Shown here: one piece after another, positions 10,558-18,977 of the stretch
Numbering within the stretch: the stretch's first letter is position 1
Layout of the letters: every line of letters begins with the position of its first letter
Assembly: GCA_021815825.1 (NCBI GenBank)
Contig: JAKAZO010000001.1
Span: 32,771 to 96,770, forward strand
Direction: 5' to 3'
DNA from: Pseudomonadota bacterium
GTDB taxonomy: Bacteria > Pseudomonadota > Alphaproteobacteria > Acetobacterales > Acetobacteraceae
DNA: 64,000 nucleotides
Position numbers and translations under genes: made by a program
The notes under the pieces: model-generated
Database searches by the model: none
What the model was told of the DNA's origin: nothing
The model's input: only the letters and a program-made list of their open reading frames with translations

Positions 10558-12393
10558 ATGTCCGCAACCTTGCCTCCCCCGGCTCCGCCGGGCGCGCCTC
10601 CGACCCCGCCCAGCCTGCCCACGATTCCGGGCCTCACGCTGCCCACGATCACGGGCAGCCCGCCGTCGTCCGGTTCCTCTGGCTCCTCCTCCGGGTCGTC
10701 GACGCCTCCCAGTCTCTCAGGACTTCCGTCGATCCCGACGCTGCCGTCGATTCCCAGCGTGCCCTCGGTTCCCAGCGTGCCGACAAGTTCGAGCGGCAGC
10801 GGTTCGACCTCTGGAAGCAGCACAGGGAGCTCGCAGGGCTCGTCATCCTCCTCCACGCCGAGTTCCGCCCCCTCGGCCCCGAGCGACCCGTCGCCGCCGA
10901 CACCACCAGCGCTGCCCAATCTCCCCGGTCTCTCCAACCTCCTTGCCGGGGCAACGGGAGGCTCGTCCTCGTCCAGCGGCTCGGCCAGCACACCGAGCGG
11001 CGGCAGCGCGTCACCCCCCACGCCACCGAGCGAGGATCTATCTGGCTACCCGAACCCCGAGGGCCCGAGCGCCTCGCCGTTCGCCAACGAGATCATGAGT
11101 GCCTATGCGAGTCTTCTTGCGGGCCACGCAGATGCGGGCGCGGGCAGCGTCGATCCGGCCAGCCTCGGCTACACCGCGATAACAGCCCCGCCGGCCAATG
11201 GCCCGGTAATCCTTTCCAACAGCACACCGCTATTTGACGATCAGGCCACGGCGCCAACGACCGTCATCGGCGGCGACGGGGCCAACCAGGTGATCCGCTC
11301 CGGCACCGGCAACCTGACCTTCTGGGCCGGCAAGGGCGGCGGCGCCATTCTCGCCGGGGGCGCGTTCACCGCTTCGGGCAGCGCGCCCGTCACCGATAAT
11401 GTCATCGGTACGCCGCTGACGGGCGGCGGGGATTGGGCGATCTCTACCGGCCCCGGCCACGACACCATCGCGGCCGCCTCCGGCAATGATTCGATTTCCA
11501 CCCAGACCGGGTCCAGCCAGATCTTCCTGGGTTCAGGCAACGATATGGTCGTTTCGGGTGGGAACGACACGATCAGTGGCGGCTCCGGTCCCGCGACCAT
11601 CCAGGCCAGCACCGCCGGCGACGAGGTTTTCGCCGGCGGGGCCGCCGCGCTGAACTTCCTCAATGCCGACGGCGCGAGCACACTTATCGGCGGCTCCGGC
11701 GACGCCACCGTCTATGGCGGCACGGGCCAGGTGACGCTGTTCGGTGGTGCGTCCATGCGCGACCTGTTCTTCGCCGGACAGCGCGGCGGCAACACCCTGG
11801 TCGCCGGCGCCGGCTTGGCGACCCTTGGCGGCGCAGGCGGCGGCAATGTCTTCGTCGCCGGCAGCGGCGACGATCTCATCGCCGTCGGACCCGGTCGCAA
11901 CACCGTCTTCGGCGGGGCCGGCGCCGATACCATCTTCGGCGGCAGCGGTTCCAACCTGATCATCGGCGGCGGCGGCACAGCGCTGATCAACACCGGCGCC
12001 GGGGGCGACGCCGTCTTCGCCGGCAGCGGACGAACCACCGTCTTCGGCGGCGCCGGCAACGACACGATCAGTACCGGCCGCGGCAGCACCGTGGTGATCG
12101 CCGGAACCGGAGCGGATCAGATCATCGCCGGCTCCGGCCAGGCAACGCTCCAGGCCGGCAGCGGCCCGGATCTCTTCGTTTTCGTCAACGGCATGAGCGG
12201 CGGCAGCGATCTGATCACCGGCTTCACGCCCGGCCTCGACCATCTCGTCCTCGACGGCTACGGCGCCAACGCCGCCGCGGTGGCGATGGCCGGCGCCACA
12301 CCCGGGGTGGGCGGGATGCAGCTGCATCTGGGCGACGGCACCACGATCACGCTGGCGGGGCTAAGCCAGATTTCGCGCGGCATGTTCGCCTGA
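10558..12393 (+). CDS. Ser/Pro-rich protein with RTX-like glycine repeats
   Basis: A 611-residue protein of two unlike halves. Residues 1 to about 170 are a low-complexity Ser/Pro/Gly/Thr stretch with phased Pro-Ser-x-Pro blocks. From about residue 220 to 560 there are many glycine-rich nonapeptide-like units (GSGNDMVVSGG, GGAGADTIFGG, GGAGNDTIS, GSGPDLFVF). These resemble RTX beta-roll repeats but are more degenerate than the calcium-binding consensus. The end (DLITGFTPGLDHLVLDGY onward) resembles the C-terminal part of type I secreted beta-strand-repeat proteins. There is no N-terminal signal peptide, which fits type I export, yet no transporter genes are adjacent. Probable surface or secreted protein of unknown role. 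ATG 10558 follows a GGAG site. Confidence 0.75.
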   Translation: MSATLPPPAPPGAPPTPPSLPTIPGLTLPTITGSPPSSGSSGSSSGSSTPPSLSGLPSIPTLPSIPSVPSVPSVPTSSSGSGSTSGSSTGSSQGSSSSSTPSSAPSAPSDPSPPTPPALPNLPGLSNLLAGATGGSSSSSGSASTPSGGSASPPTPPSEDLSGYPNPEGPSASPFANEIMSAYASLLAGHADAGAGSVDPASLGYTAITAPPANGPVILSNSTPLFDDQATAPTTVIGGDGANQVIRSGTGNLTFWAGKGGGAILAGGAFTASGSAPVTDNVIGTPLTGGGDWAISTGPGHDTIAAASGNDSISTQTGSSQIFLGSGNDMVVSGGNDTISGGSGPATIQASTAGDEVFAGGAAALNFLNADGASTLIGGSGDATVYGGTGQVTLFGGASMRDLFFAGQRGGNTLVAGAGLATLGGAGGGNVFVAGSGDDLIAVGPGRNTVFGGAGADTIFGGSGSNLIIGGGGTALINTGAGGDAVFAGSGRTTVFGGAGNDTISTGRGSTVVIAGTGADQIIAGSGQATLQAGSGPDLFVFVNGMSGGSDLITGFTPGLDHLVLDGYGANAAAVAMAGATPGVGGMQLHLGDGTTITLAGLSQISRGMFA

Positions 12394-12471
12394 CTCGGGC
12401 GGCGCGGACCGGGATGGATTAGGCTATCCTGCCTGGTCGTCGGCGCCGCGCCGGCAGGACAGGGAGGCCGC

Positions 12472-12885
12472 ATGTCCGCGAACCCATCGACCGGCTCATC
12501 CGAGCCGCGAGGCGAGTTGGCCTCGCGCATCGTCGCCATGCCGGCCAACATCAATCCCTCCGGGGACATATTCGGCGGCTGGATCATGTCGGTGATGGAC
12601 GTGTCGGGCGGCATAACCGCCGCGCGCATCGCCGCCGGACGCGTCGTGACCGTGGCCGTCTCGCGCATGGTTTTCATGCAGCCGGTCAAGGTCGGCGACG
12701 TCGTCTGCTGCTACACGGCGCTCAACCGCACCGGGCGCAGCTCCATCACGCTCGACGTCGAGGTCTGGGTGCTGCGCCATGGCCAGGAACCGCGGTTCAA
12801 GGTCACCGAGGCGGAGATCGTGTATGTCGCGGTCGATGCCGCCGGACGGCCGCGCCCCCTGTCCGGTGAGAGCGCAGCCGGCTGA
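12472..12885 (+). CDS. Acyl-CoA thioesterase, hotdog fold (YciA-like)
   Basis: Hydrolyses acyl-CoA thioesters in the cytoplasm. The 137-residue single hotdog domain matches the YciA/BACH class. Visible motifs are ANINPSGDIFGGWIMSVMD (about 24-42, with the active-site Asp), the VSRMVFMQPVKVGDVV segment (about 61-76) and an EVWV strand. The substrate chain length is not predictable. It stands alone between the RTX-like gene and a convergent minus-strand group. Confidence 0.88.
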   Translation: MSANPSTGSSEPRGELASRIVAMPANINPSGDIFGGWIMSVMDVSGGITAARIAAGRVVTVAVSRMVFMQPVKVGDVVCCYTALNRTGRSSITLDVEVWVLRHGQEPRFKVTEAEIVYVAVDAAGRPRPLSGESAAG

Positions 12886-12890
12886 ACGGC

Positions 12891-13559
12891 TCAGCCAGGC
12901 GATTCGGGCGGCGGCTCATCCGAGGCTACCCCCTCCGGAGGCGATCCCTTGGCCGATGGCGCATCCGGCGAGGCGGGGTTGGCCGCCGCGTCGCGGGCGT
13001 GCGGCAGCCAGCCTGCGGCACGCTCGGCGCGCGCCAGCGCCGCGTCGAGCGCCGCCATGGTCGCCGAAAGGTCCTCGCTCTCGTCTCGCTTCCAGGCCCG
13101 CACCGTCCAGAGCCAGACCGCGAGCAGCCCCTTGGCACGCAGCAGACCGAGCGGCCCGCGCACCGAAACGCCAGCCGCCTCCAGCAGCCAGCGCATGCTG
13201 TTGACGCTGGCGGTCCCGAGCAGCGCGGCCAGCCCCGGTTCGAAGGGAACCGCCCGCAACAGCGCCAGGACCCCGGCGCGATGGGCTTGCAGCACGTCGA
13301 TCCGGCGCATCAGCATATCGAAAAGCTGATCGCGGACCGAGCCGGCGTCAGCGACGACGCCCGTCAGCGCCGCCGCGTCGGCATAGCGGCCGAAGCGCAG
13401 CAGCAATACGGCCGAACTCGGAAAGCGCAGCCGCACGCGGGCGAGAGGCAGCCCGGCGTCCTGGGCAGCCCCCGCAAGGCTGAGATGCCGCCAGCCGTCG
13501 CGGCCGACCCGCGCGAAGGCGGCGCCGATGAAGGCGCGATCGAACTCGCTATCGTCCAT
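12891..13559 (-). CDS. TetR-like / COQ9-like protein
   Basis: A 222-residue helical protein with a divergent N-terminal TetR-type helix-turn-helix (RAFIGAAFARVGRDGWRHLSLAGAAQDAGLPLARVRLRF, about 8-47) and a helical C-terminal domain. The latter holds the conserved-looking WLLEAAGV and VWLWTVRAWKRDESEDLSATMAALD. The TetR-fold COQ9 proteins of ubiquinone synthesis look superficially similar, and a ubiK-like gene lies less than 2 kb upstream on the same strand. Sequence alone does not separate a regulator from a COQ9-type lipid-binding protein. It is last in a same-strand group after proC (gap 30 bases). Confidence 0.6.
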   Translation of the reverse strand: MDDSEFDRAFIGAAFARVGRDGWRHLSLAGAAQDAGLPLARVRLRFPSSAVLLLRFGRYADAAALTGVVADAGSVRDQLFDMLMRRIDVLQAHRAGVLALLRAVPFEPGLAALLGTASVNSMRWLLEAAGVSVRGPLGLLRAKGLLAVWLWTVRAWKRDESEDLSATMAALDAALARAERAAGWLPHARDAAANPASPDAPSAKGSPPEGVASDEPPPESPG

Positions 13560-13589
13560 GGCACCGTCCTCGCAGGCCGCGCCCGGCCT

Positions 13590-14399
13590 TCATGACGCCA
13601 ACTCGCGCGAGCGTTCGGCCGCCGCCGCGATGGCCCGTGAGACCAGCGCCGGCCAGGCGGTCTCGGCCATCAGCACACCGAGCGCGCGCTCGGTGGTACC
13701 GTTTGGGCTCGTGACGGAGCGGCGAAGCGCCGCCGCGTCCTCGCCGCTCGCCTCCATCAGGGCTCCGGCACCAGCCACCGTGCGCCGGGCCAGCAGCCGC
13801 GCGAGCGCCGGCTCCAGCCCCTGCTCGATCGCCGCACGTTCCATCAGCTCGGCGAGCAGAAACACATAGGCCGGGCCGCTGCCGGAGACCGCCGTAACAG
13901 CGTCGAGCTCGCCCTCGACCTCGACCCAGGCGACGGCACCCGCGGCGGCGAGCAGCGCATCGCAGAGGGCCCGCCCGGCCGCATCGACGCCGGGTCCGGC
14001 GCAGGCGACGCTGACCCCCTGGCCGATAGCCGCCGGAGTGTTGGGCATCGCCCGCACCACCGCCGCCGCACCGCCGAGCAGGTCGCGGATCCCGGCGATG
14101 GTCCGGCCGGCCATGATCGAGAGAAACACCGCGCGGCCGGCAAATCGGCGGCAGGCCGGCAGGGTCGCAGCCGCCATTTGCGGCTTGACGGCGAGCACCA
14201 CCGCGCCGGGGGCGAAATCGCTCGGCACGTCGTCGAGCCCGCCACAGACCGTGATCCCAGGGGCCGCGACGCCGGGCAGGGCAGGATCGACGACAACCGC
14301 GCGGGCCAAGCCGCGCGCCCGCCAGCCGGCAAGCAGCGCGCCACCCATGCGCCCGCAGCCGAGCAGCAGGACCGGCGGCAATGCGGGTGCGGGGCTCAT
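13590..14399 (-). CDS. proC: Pyrroline-5-carboxylate reductase
   Basis: Last step of proline synthesis: reduces pyrroline-5-carboxylate with NAD(P)H. The 269 residues show the Rossmann motif LLGCGRMGGALLAGW (about 12-26), the VKPQ segment, the MPNTPA motif and the C-terminal signature GSGPAYVFLLAELM, all typical of ProC. ATG 14399 (MSPAPALPP) is chosen because the upstream open frame does not resemble the family. The ybjN-like gene upstream ends 10 bases before this start, so cotranscription is likely. Confidence 0.95.
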   Translation of the reverse strand: MSPAPALPPVLLLGCGRMGGALLAGWRARGLARAVVVDPALPGVAAPGITVCGGLDDVPSDFAPGAVVLAVKPQMAAATLPACRRFAGRAVFLSIMAGRTIAGIRDLLGGAAAVVRAMPNTPAAIGQGVSVACAGPGVDAAGRALCDALLAAAGAVAWVEVEGELDAVTAVSGSGPAYVFLLAELMERAAIEQGLEPALARLLARRTVAGAGALMEASGEDAAALRRSVTSPNGTTERALGVLMAETAWPALVSRAIAAAAERSRELAS

Positions 14400-14409
14400 C
14401 GCGCCTCGC

Positions 14410-14913
14410 TCACGCCTCGCCGACGCAGTCGAGCATCGCCGCCTGCAGCGCGTCGGCCGGCGCCTTGCCGCCCCAGAGCACGAACTGGAAGGCGGGGAAG
14501 AAGCGCTCGCACTCGGTGATGGCGATATCCACCATGTCCTCGAGACTCTCCGAGGAGGCGCCACCCGCGCCCCGCAGCAGCACGGCATGGCGGAAGACCG
14601 GCATGCCGTCGTCGCTGTCCATGCTGAAATGGCCGATCCAAAGCCGCTCATTGGCCAGCGCCAGCAGCTCGTACAGCGCGCTGCGCCGGCGCTCGGGGAC
14701 TTTCAGGTCGAAGGCGCAGGTGAAATGCATCGCACTGATCTCGTGCGACCAGCTGAAATAGAGCCCGTAGTCGCACCATTTGCCCGGCGCCTCGGCGGCC
14801 ATTTCGGATTCGCTGCGCCGGTCGAACGCCCAGTCGTTGGCGGCGATGATCTGCTCGACCGTGTCTAGGGGATTGGCGACCCGTTCCGGGCTGGAAGCGG
14901 TGAGGAGGGTCAT
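14410..14913 (-). CDS. YbjN domain-containing protein
   Basis: A 167-residue cytoplasmic protein of the YbjN family (type III secretion chaperone-like fold). The function is poorly known; E. coli YbjN is linked to stress and motility regulation. Visible family features are LDTVEQIIAANDWAFDR at the N-terminus and the FDLKVPERRRSALYELLALANERLWIGHF core. ATG 14913 is chosen over the longer frame because a GGGAG site lies 10 bases upstream. It sits between the ubiK-like gene and proC. Confidence 0.82.
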   Translation of the reverse strand: MTLLTASSPERVANPLDTVEQIIAANDWAFDRRSESEMAAEAPGKWCDYGLYFSWSHEISAMHFTCAFDLKVPERRRSALYELLALANERLWIGHFSMDSDDGMPVFRHAVLLRGAGGASSESLEDMVDIAITECERFFPAFQFVLWGGKAPADALQAAMLDCVGEA

Positions 14914-15077
14914 GATGGGTCTCCCGTGAAGAGGAAGGCCGTGCGACAGGGCCGTGATCCGAATCGGAGGCCGGGGCACGACCCCACCGCGGCGCCCACC
15001 CTAATGGCCGGCGCCATAGCGCTGCAAGCCTTGCCGCATCGCAGCATCGCGACGCACCACCAAGCCTGGTTCGCCTC

Positions 15078-15383
15078 TCAGAACTCCGGCGGGGCCGCGT
15101 CCGCCGCCGGCTCCAGCCGCGCGACACGGGCCTCGAGCGCGGCCAGCCGGGTGCGCAGGGCAGCGAGCTCGTGTTCGGCCTGCTCCTGGCCGGCGCGCGC
15201 GTTGGCGGCCAGCTCGGCCAGCGCCTCGACCTCGTCGCGGCGAACCAGCTGCAGCCGGCGCAGCGCGTCGTCCATGCGCGCGCGTGCCAGGGCCTCGGCC
15301 TCGTCGCGCAGACCGAGCAGGGCCGAGACGGCGCCTCCCGCGACCCCGGCCAGATCATCAAACAGGCGTGTGCGTTCACTCAT
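15078..15383 (-). CDS. ubiK: UbiK-like / BMFP domain accessory factor
   Basis: A 101-residue, almost wholly helical protein. An amphipathic first half (FDDLAGVAGGAVSALLGLRDEAEALARARMDDALRRL) is followed by a C-terminal coiled coil (ELAALRTRLAALEARVARLE). This matches the BMFP/UbiK family, which assists ubiquinone biosynthesis enzymes at the membrane and was earlier named for membrane fusogenic activity. It is first of the same-strand group ubiK, ybjN-like, proC, TetR/COQ9-like. The gap to hldD on the other strand is short (72 bases) and must hold both promoters. Confidence 0.8.
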   Translation of the reverse strand: MSERTRLFDDLAGVAGGAVSALLGLRDEAEALARARMDDALRRLQLVRRDEVEALAELAANARAGQEQAEHELAALRTRLAALEARVARLEPAADAAPPEF

Positions 15384-15455
15384 TGGTATATCCTATCGCC
15401 AGGACCCGACCGCCGCGCTTTCGCGCCGACGCCGCAGCCCGTATAACCCGCCGCC

Positions 15456-16433
15456 ATGATCCTGATCACCGGCGGCGCCGGATTCATCGGCTCCAACCTT
15501 CACGCAGCCTTGGCCGCCCGCGGGCTTGAGACCGTCGTTGTCGACCGGCTGCGCAGCGACGGCAAGTGGCGGAATCTCGCGCAGCATCCGCCCGATGCCA
15601 TCGTCGCCCCGGACGAGCTGGACGGCTTCCTCGCCACCCGCCCGCCGATAGAGATGGTGTTCCATCTCGGCGCTGTCAGCCAGACCACGGCGCGCGACGG
15701 CGATCTCGTCTGGGCGAGCAACGTCGCTCTCTCGCAGCGGTTGTGGGAGTGGTGCGCGGCGCATGCGGTGCGCTTCGTCTATGCGTCCTCCGCCGCGACC
15801 TATGGCGATGGGACAGCCGGGTTCGACGACGACTCCGCGCTCGCCTATCTGCGCCGCCTGCGCCCGCACAACCTCTATGGCTGGAGCAAGCTCGCCTTCG
15901 ACCTCTGGGTCGCGCGCCGCCGCGACGAGCGCGCCCGGCTGCCGCCGCAATGGGCCGGGCTCAAATTCTTCAATGTTTACGGGCCCAATGAGTACCACAA
16001 AGGGTCGATGATTTCGGTCGTCAAGGTCAAGTACGACGAGGTCGCCGCGGGCGGCGCACCGCGCCTGTTCCGCTCCGACCAGCCGGGCGTGGCCGACGGG
16101 GAGCAGCGGCGCGACTTCATCTGGGTCGGCGACGTGGTGGCCGTGCTGCTCTGGCTGCTCGACACGCCTTCGGTGCAGGGCCTGTTCAATGTCGGAACCG
16201 GCGTCGCGCGGACCTATCTCGATCTCGCCCATGCCGTCTGTCGGGCCATGGATCGCACCGAAGCGGCCGCCTTCATCGACATGCCCGAAGCACTGCACGG
16301 CCAGTACCAGTCTTTCACCGAGGCGCGCCTCGACCGGCTCCGCGCGGCCGGCTACGGCGCGGCGTTCACCCCGCTCGAGGAGGGCGTGCGCCGCTACATC
16401 CAGGACCATCTCCGAGCCGATCCCTACCGATGA
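15456..16433 (+). CDS. hldD: ADP-L-glycero-D-manno-heptose 6-epimerase
   Basis: Epimerises ADP-D-glycero-D-manno-heptose to the L form used in the LPS inner core. The 325-residue extended SDR has the NADP motif TGGAGFIGSN (about 5-14), the FHLGAVSQTT segment, the catalytic LYGWSK (Tyr and Lys, about 142-147) and family motifs KFFNVYGPNEYHKG and RDFIWVGDVV. hldE at 44566 supplies the earlier steps of the same pathway. Its stop overlaps the lgt start in an ATGA arrangement. Confidence 0.94.
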   Translation: MILITGGAGFIGSNLHAALAARGLETVVVDRLRSDGKWRNLAQHPPDAIVAPDELDGFLATRPPIEMVFHLGAVSQTTARDGDLVWASNVALSQRLWEWCAAHAVRFVYASSAATYGDGTAGFDDDSALAYLRRLRPHNLYGWSKLAFDLWVARRRDERARLPPQWAGLKFFNVYGPNEYHKGSMISVVKVKYDEVAAGGAPRLFRSDQPGVADGEQRRDFIWVGDVVAVLLWLLDTPSVQGLFNVGTGVARTYLDLAHAVCRAMDRTEAAAFIDMPEALHGQYQSFTEARLDRLRAAGYGAAFTPLEEGVRRYIQDHLRADPYR

Positions 16434-17242
16434 TCCCGGTCCTGCTGTTCCCCCAGTTCGATCCGGTGCTGGTGCACCTCGGGCCGCTGGCGATCCGTTG
16501 GTATGCGCTGGCTTACATTGTCGGGCTGGTACTCGGCTGGCGGCTGCTTCGCCGCCTGGTACTGGCGCCACCGGCGGTGGCAAGCCTGGAGCAGGTGGAC
16601 GACTTCCTCACCTGGGCGACGCTCGGCGTCGTCTTCGGCGGGCGGCTCGGCTACGTGCTGTTCTACCAGCCACTCTATTTTCTGGCGCACCCGCTCGAGA
16701 TCTTCGCCGTCTGGCAGGGCGGGATGAGCTTCCATGGTGGCGCGCTCGGCGTCACCACCGCCGTCCTCCTGTTCGCGCGGCGCGAGCGCCTGCCTCTGCT
16801 CGGATTCGCCGACCGTTTGGCGGTCTGTGTGCCGATCGGCCTGGGGCTGGGACGGATCGCGAACTTCATCAATGGCGAGCTCTGGGGCCGCCCGGCGCCG
16901 GAATGGCTGCCCTGGGCCATGGTTTTCCCCGCCGCCGGCCCCGTGCCACGCCACCCGAGCCAGCTCTACCAGGCGGGACTCGAGGGCATCGCGCTCTTCG
17001 TCCTTTTGTATGGTCTCTCGCGCAGCGCCAGCGTTCGGGGCCGGCCCGGTCTGCTGAGCGGCGCATTCCTCGCGGGCTACGCGGTGGCGCGAATCAGCGG
17101 CGAGTTCTTCCGCCAGCCGGACGCCTTTCTCGGCTATCTCTGGGCCGGCGCGACCATGGGTCAGCTGCTCAGTCTGCCGATGCTGGTCGCGGGCCTCGTG
17201 TTGATCCTGCGCGCCGTGCGCCGTGCCCCCGTGGCGGCCTGA
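16430..17242 (+). CDS. lgt: Prolipoprotein diacylglyceryl transferase
   Basis: Inner-membrane enzyme that transfers diacylglycerol to the lipobox cysteine of prolipoproteins. The 270-residue polytopic protein has the Lgt motifs FHGGALGV (about 100-107) and GRIANFINGELWGRP (about 142-156), plus RHPSQLYQ (about 166-173). About seven hydrophobic segments are visible. It overlaps hldD at its start and shares TGATG with the next gene at its end, so it lies within an envelope-biogenesis operon. Confidence 0.96.
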   Translation: MIPVLLFPQFDPVLVHLGPLAIRWYALAYIVGLVLGWRLLRRLVLAPPAVASLEQVDDFLTWATLGVVFGGRLGYVLFYQPLYFLAHPLEIFAVWQGGMSFHGGALGVTTAVLLFARRERLPLLGFADRLAVCVPIGLGLGRIANFINGELWGRPAPEWLPWAMVFPAAGPVPRHPSQLYQAGLEGIALFVLLYGLSRSASVRGRPGLLSGAFLAGYAVARISGEFFRQPDAFLGYLWAGATMGQLLSLPMLVAGLVLILRAVRRAPVAA

Positions 17243-18219
17243 TGGATCGGCTCGACCAATTCATGGCACGGGCCAACGCCTGCTATTATGCCACCCGCGA
17301 CCCGTATGCGGACTTCACGACCTCACCCGAGATCAGCCAGGTGTTCGGTGAATTGCTCGGGCTCTGGGCCGCGGTGGTGTGGGAGCAGATCGGGCGGCCT
17401 GTGCCCGTGGTGCTGGCCGAGGCCGGCCCTGGTCGTGGCACGCTGATGACAGACGCCCTGCGGGCGCTGCGCCAGACGGCGCCGGGCTTCGCCGCCGCTC
17501 TGCGCCTTGTCCTGATCGAGTCCTCACCGCGGTTGCGGGCGCTGCAGGCCGAACGCCTGCCCGGCGCATGCTGGATCGACGGGCTCAACGAACTGCCTGG
17601 TGCACCCCTTATTCTCCTCGCCAACGAGTTCCTTGATGCGCTGCCGATCCGCCAGTTCGTGCGCCGCGGCGCCGGGTGGACGGAGCGGTTCGTCGACCGC
17701 GGCATGTTCCACGAGCATCCCGCGGCCGCACCGCCCGACCCGGTGGCGGCTGCGGAGGGGGATGTGATCGAGGTCGGTGAGACGGCGCGCGCGGCGACGG
17801 CGGTCCTCGCGGCGCGCGTGGTGGCGCAGGGGGGCGCGGCGCTGATCATCGACTACGGCCCGGCGACGGGTGCGCCGGGGGAGAGTCTCCAAGCGCTACG
17901 TGGAAGCCGCCCGGCCGATCCGCTGGCGCGGCCGGGAGAGGCGGACCTCACCGCCCATGTCGATTTCGGCGCCATCGCCGCCACCGCCGCCGCCGCCGGC
18001 GCTGCCGTCCATGGACCGGTGGCGCAGGGAAAATTTCTCACCCGCCTCGGCCTCTACCCGCGCAGCCACATCCTGGCCCGTGGCGCCGACCCGGTGCGGG
18101 CGGCGGCGCTGATCGAGGCGGCGCGGCGGCTGGCGGAGCCCGACCGCATGGGCAGCCTGTTCAAGGTCCTCGCCCTGTGCCAACCGGGTCGGCCAACCCC
18201 GCCAGGCTTCGAGCCATGA
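17242..18219 (+). CDS. SAM-dependent methyltransferase, MidA/NDUFAF7 family
   Basis: Class I methyltransferase of the DUF185 family. The mitochondrial member NDUFAF7 methylates an arginine of complex I; the bacterial substrate is uncertain. The 325 residues show YYATRDPYADFTTSPEISQVFGE at the N-terminus, the SAM loop AEAGPGRGTLMTDALRAL (about 58-75), and the LANEFLDALPIRQF motif (about 128-141). The N-terminal lead is a little shorter than usual. ATG 17242 overlaps the lgt stop. The next gene starts inside its stop codon (ATGA). Confidence 0.88.
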   Translation: MDRLDQFMARANACYYATRDPYADFTTSPEISQVFGELLGLWAAVVWEQIGRPVPVVLAEAGPGRGTLMTDALRALRQTAPGFAAALRLVLIESSPRLRALQAERLPGACWIDGLNELPGAPLILLANEFLDALPIRQFVRRGAGWTERFVDRGMFHEHPAAAPPDPVAAAEGDVIEVGETARAATAVLAARVVAQGGAALIIDYGPATGAPGESLQALRGSRPADPLARPGEADLTAHVDFGAIAATAAAAGAAVHGPVAQGKFLTRLGLYPRSHILARGADPVRAAALIEAARRLAEPDRMGSLFKVLALCQPGRPTPPGFEP

Positions 18220-18977
18220 CCGACCCCATCCGCCTCACCTGCCCCGACCTGCCGGCGCCGCACGGCTTCTTCACCCGCCAGGGCGGCGTTTCGCTCGGAC
18301 CCTATGCCAGCCTCAATTGCAGCCTCTCGAGCGCGGACGATCCTGCCGCCGTCCGAGAGAACCGCGCGCGCGCCTCACGTGCCCTCGGCACCGACGCCGA
18401 CAACCTGGTCGGACTCACGCAGGTGCATGGGATCGAGGTCGTGGTGGTGGAAGACCCATGGCCTGCGGGCAGCGGGCCGAGGGCCGACGCGCTGGTCTGC
18501 CGGACACGCGGACTCGCGCTTGGCATCGTGACCGCGGACTGCGCCCCGGTGCTCTTCGCCGATGCCAGCGCCGGCGTGATCGGGGCCGCCCATGCCGGCT
18601 GGCGCGGCGCCGTGGCCGGCGTACTGGAGGCAACGGTGGTGGCAATGATCGGCCTTGGCGCCGATCCAGCCCGGATCATCGCCGCGATCGGGCCGTGTAT
18701 CGGCCAGGACTCCTACGAGGTCGGCACGGATCTCCACGCTGCGGTGCTGGCGGCCGGGGCCGAGGGCGAGGCATTCTTGCGGCCCGGACGTCAGGGGCAC
18801 TGGCAGTTCGACCTGCCCGGTTACTGCGCGGCGCGGCTCGCGCATGCGGGCATCAGCGCGTGGCGGGCCGTCGCCGCCGATACCTGTGCCGAGCCAGACC
18901 GTTTCTTCAGCCATCGCCGCCGCACCCTCGCGGGCGGCGGGCCGATCGGCCACCAGATTTCGATCGTCGCGGGATGA
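18216..18977 (+). CDS. pgeF: PgeF/YfiH family protein (laccase-domain, peptidoglycan editing factor)
   Basis: Cytoplasmic protein of 253 residues in the multicopper-polyphenol-oxidase-like (YfiH) family. Members are reported as purine nucleoside phosphorylases or as editing factors that keep L-Ser out of peptidoglycan precursors. Metal-site motifs are visible: TADCAPVLFAD, AAHAGWRGAVAG, IGPCIGQDSYEVG, and the C-terminal FFSHRR. The start ATG 18216 overlaps the previous stop, and its own stop overlaps the next start (ATGA). Confidence 0.9.
   Translation: MTDPIRLTCPDLPAPHGFFTRQGGVSLGPYASLNCSLSSADDPAAVRENRARASRALGTDADNLVGLTQVHGIEVVVVEDPWPAGSGPRADALVCRTRGLALGIVTADCAPVLFADASAGVIGAAHAGWRGAVAGVLEATVVAMIGLGADPARIIAAIGPCIGQDSYEVGTDLHAAVLAAGAEGEAFLRPGRQGHWQFDLPGYCAARLAHAGISAWRAVAADTCAEPDRFFSHRRRTLAGGGPIGHQISIVAG

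Noticed and set aside
10558..11040. Short Pro/Ser coding repeats as a CRISPR or tandem DNA repeat array
   Set aside because: The periodicity is irregular and follows codons of a Ser/Pro-rich protein; no repeat-spacer structure is present.
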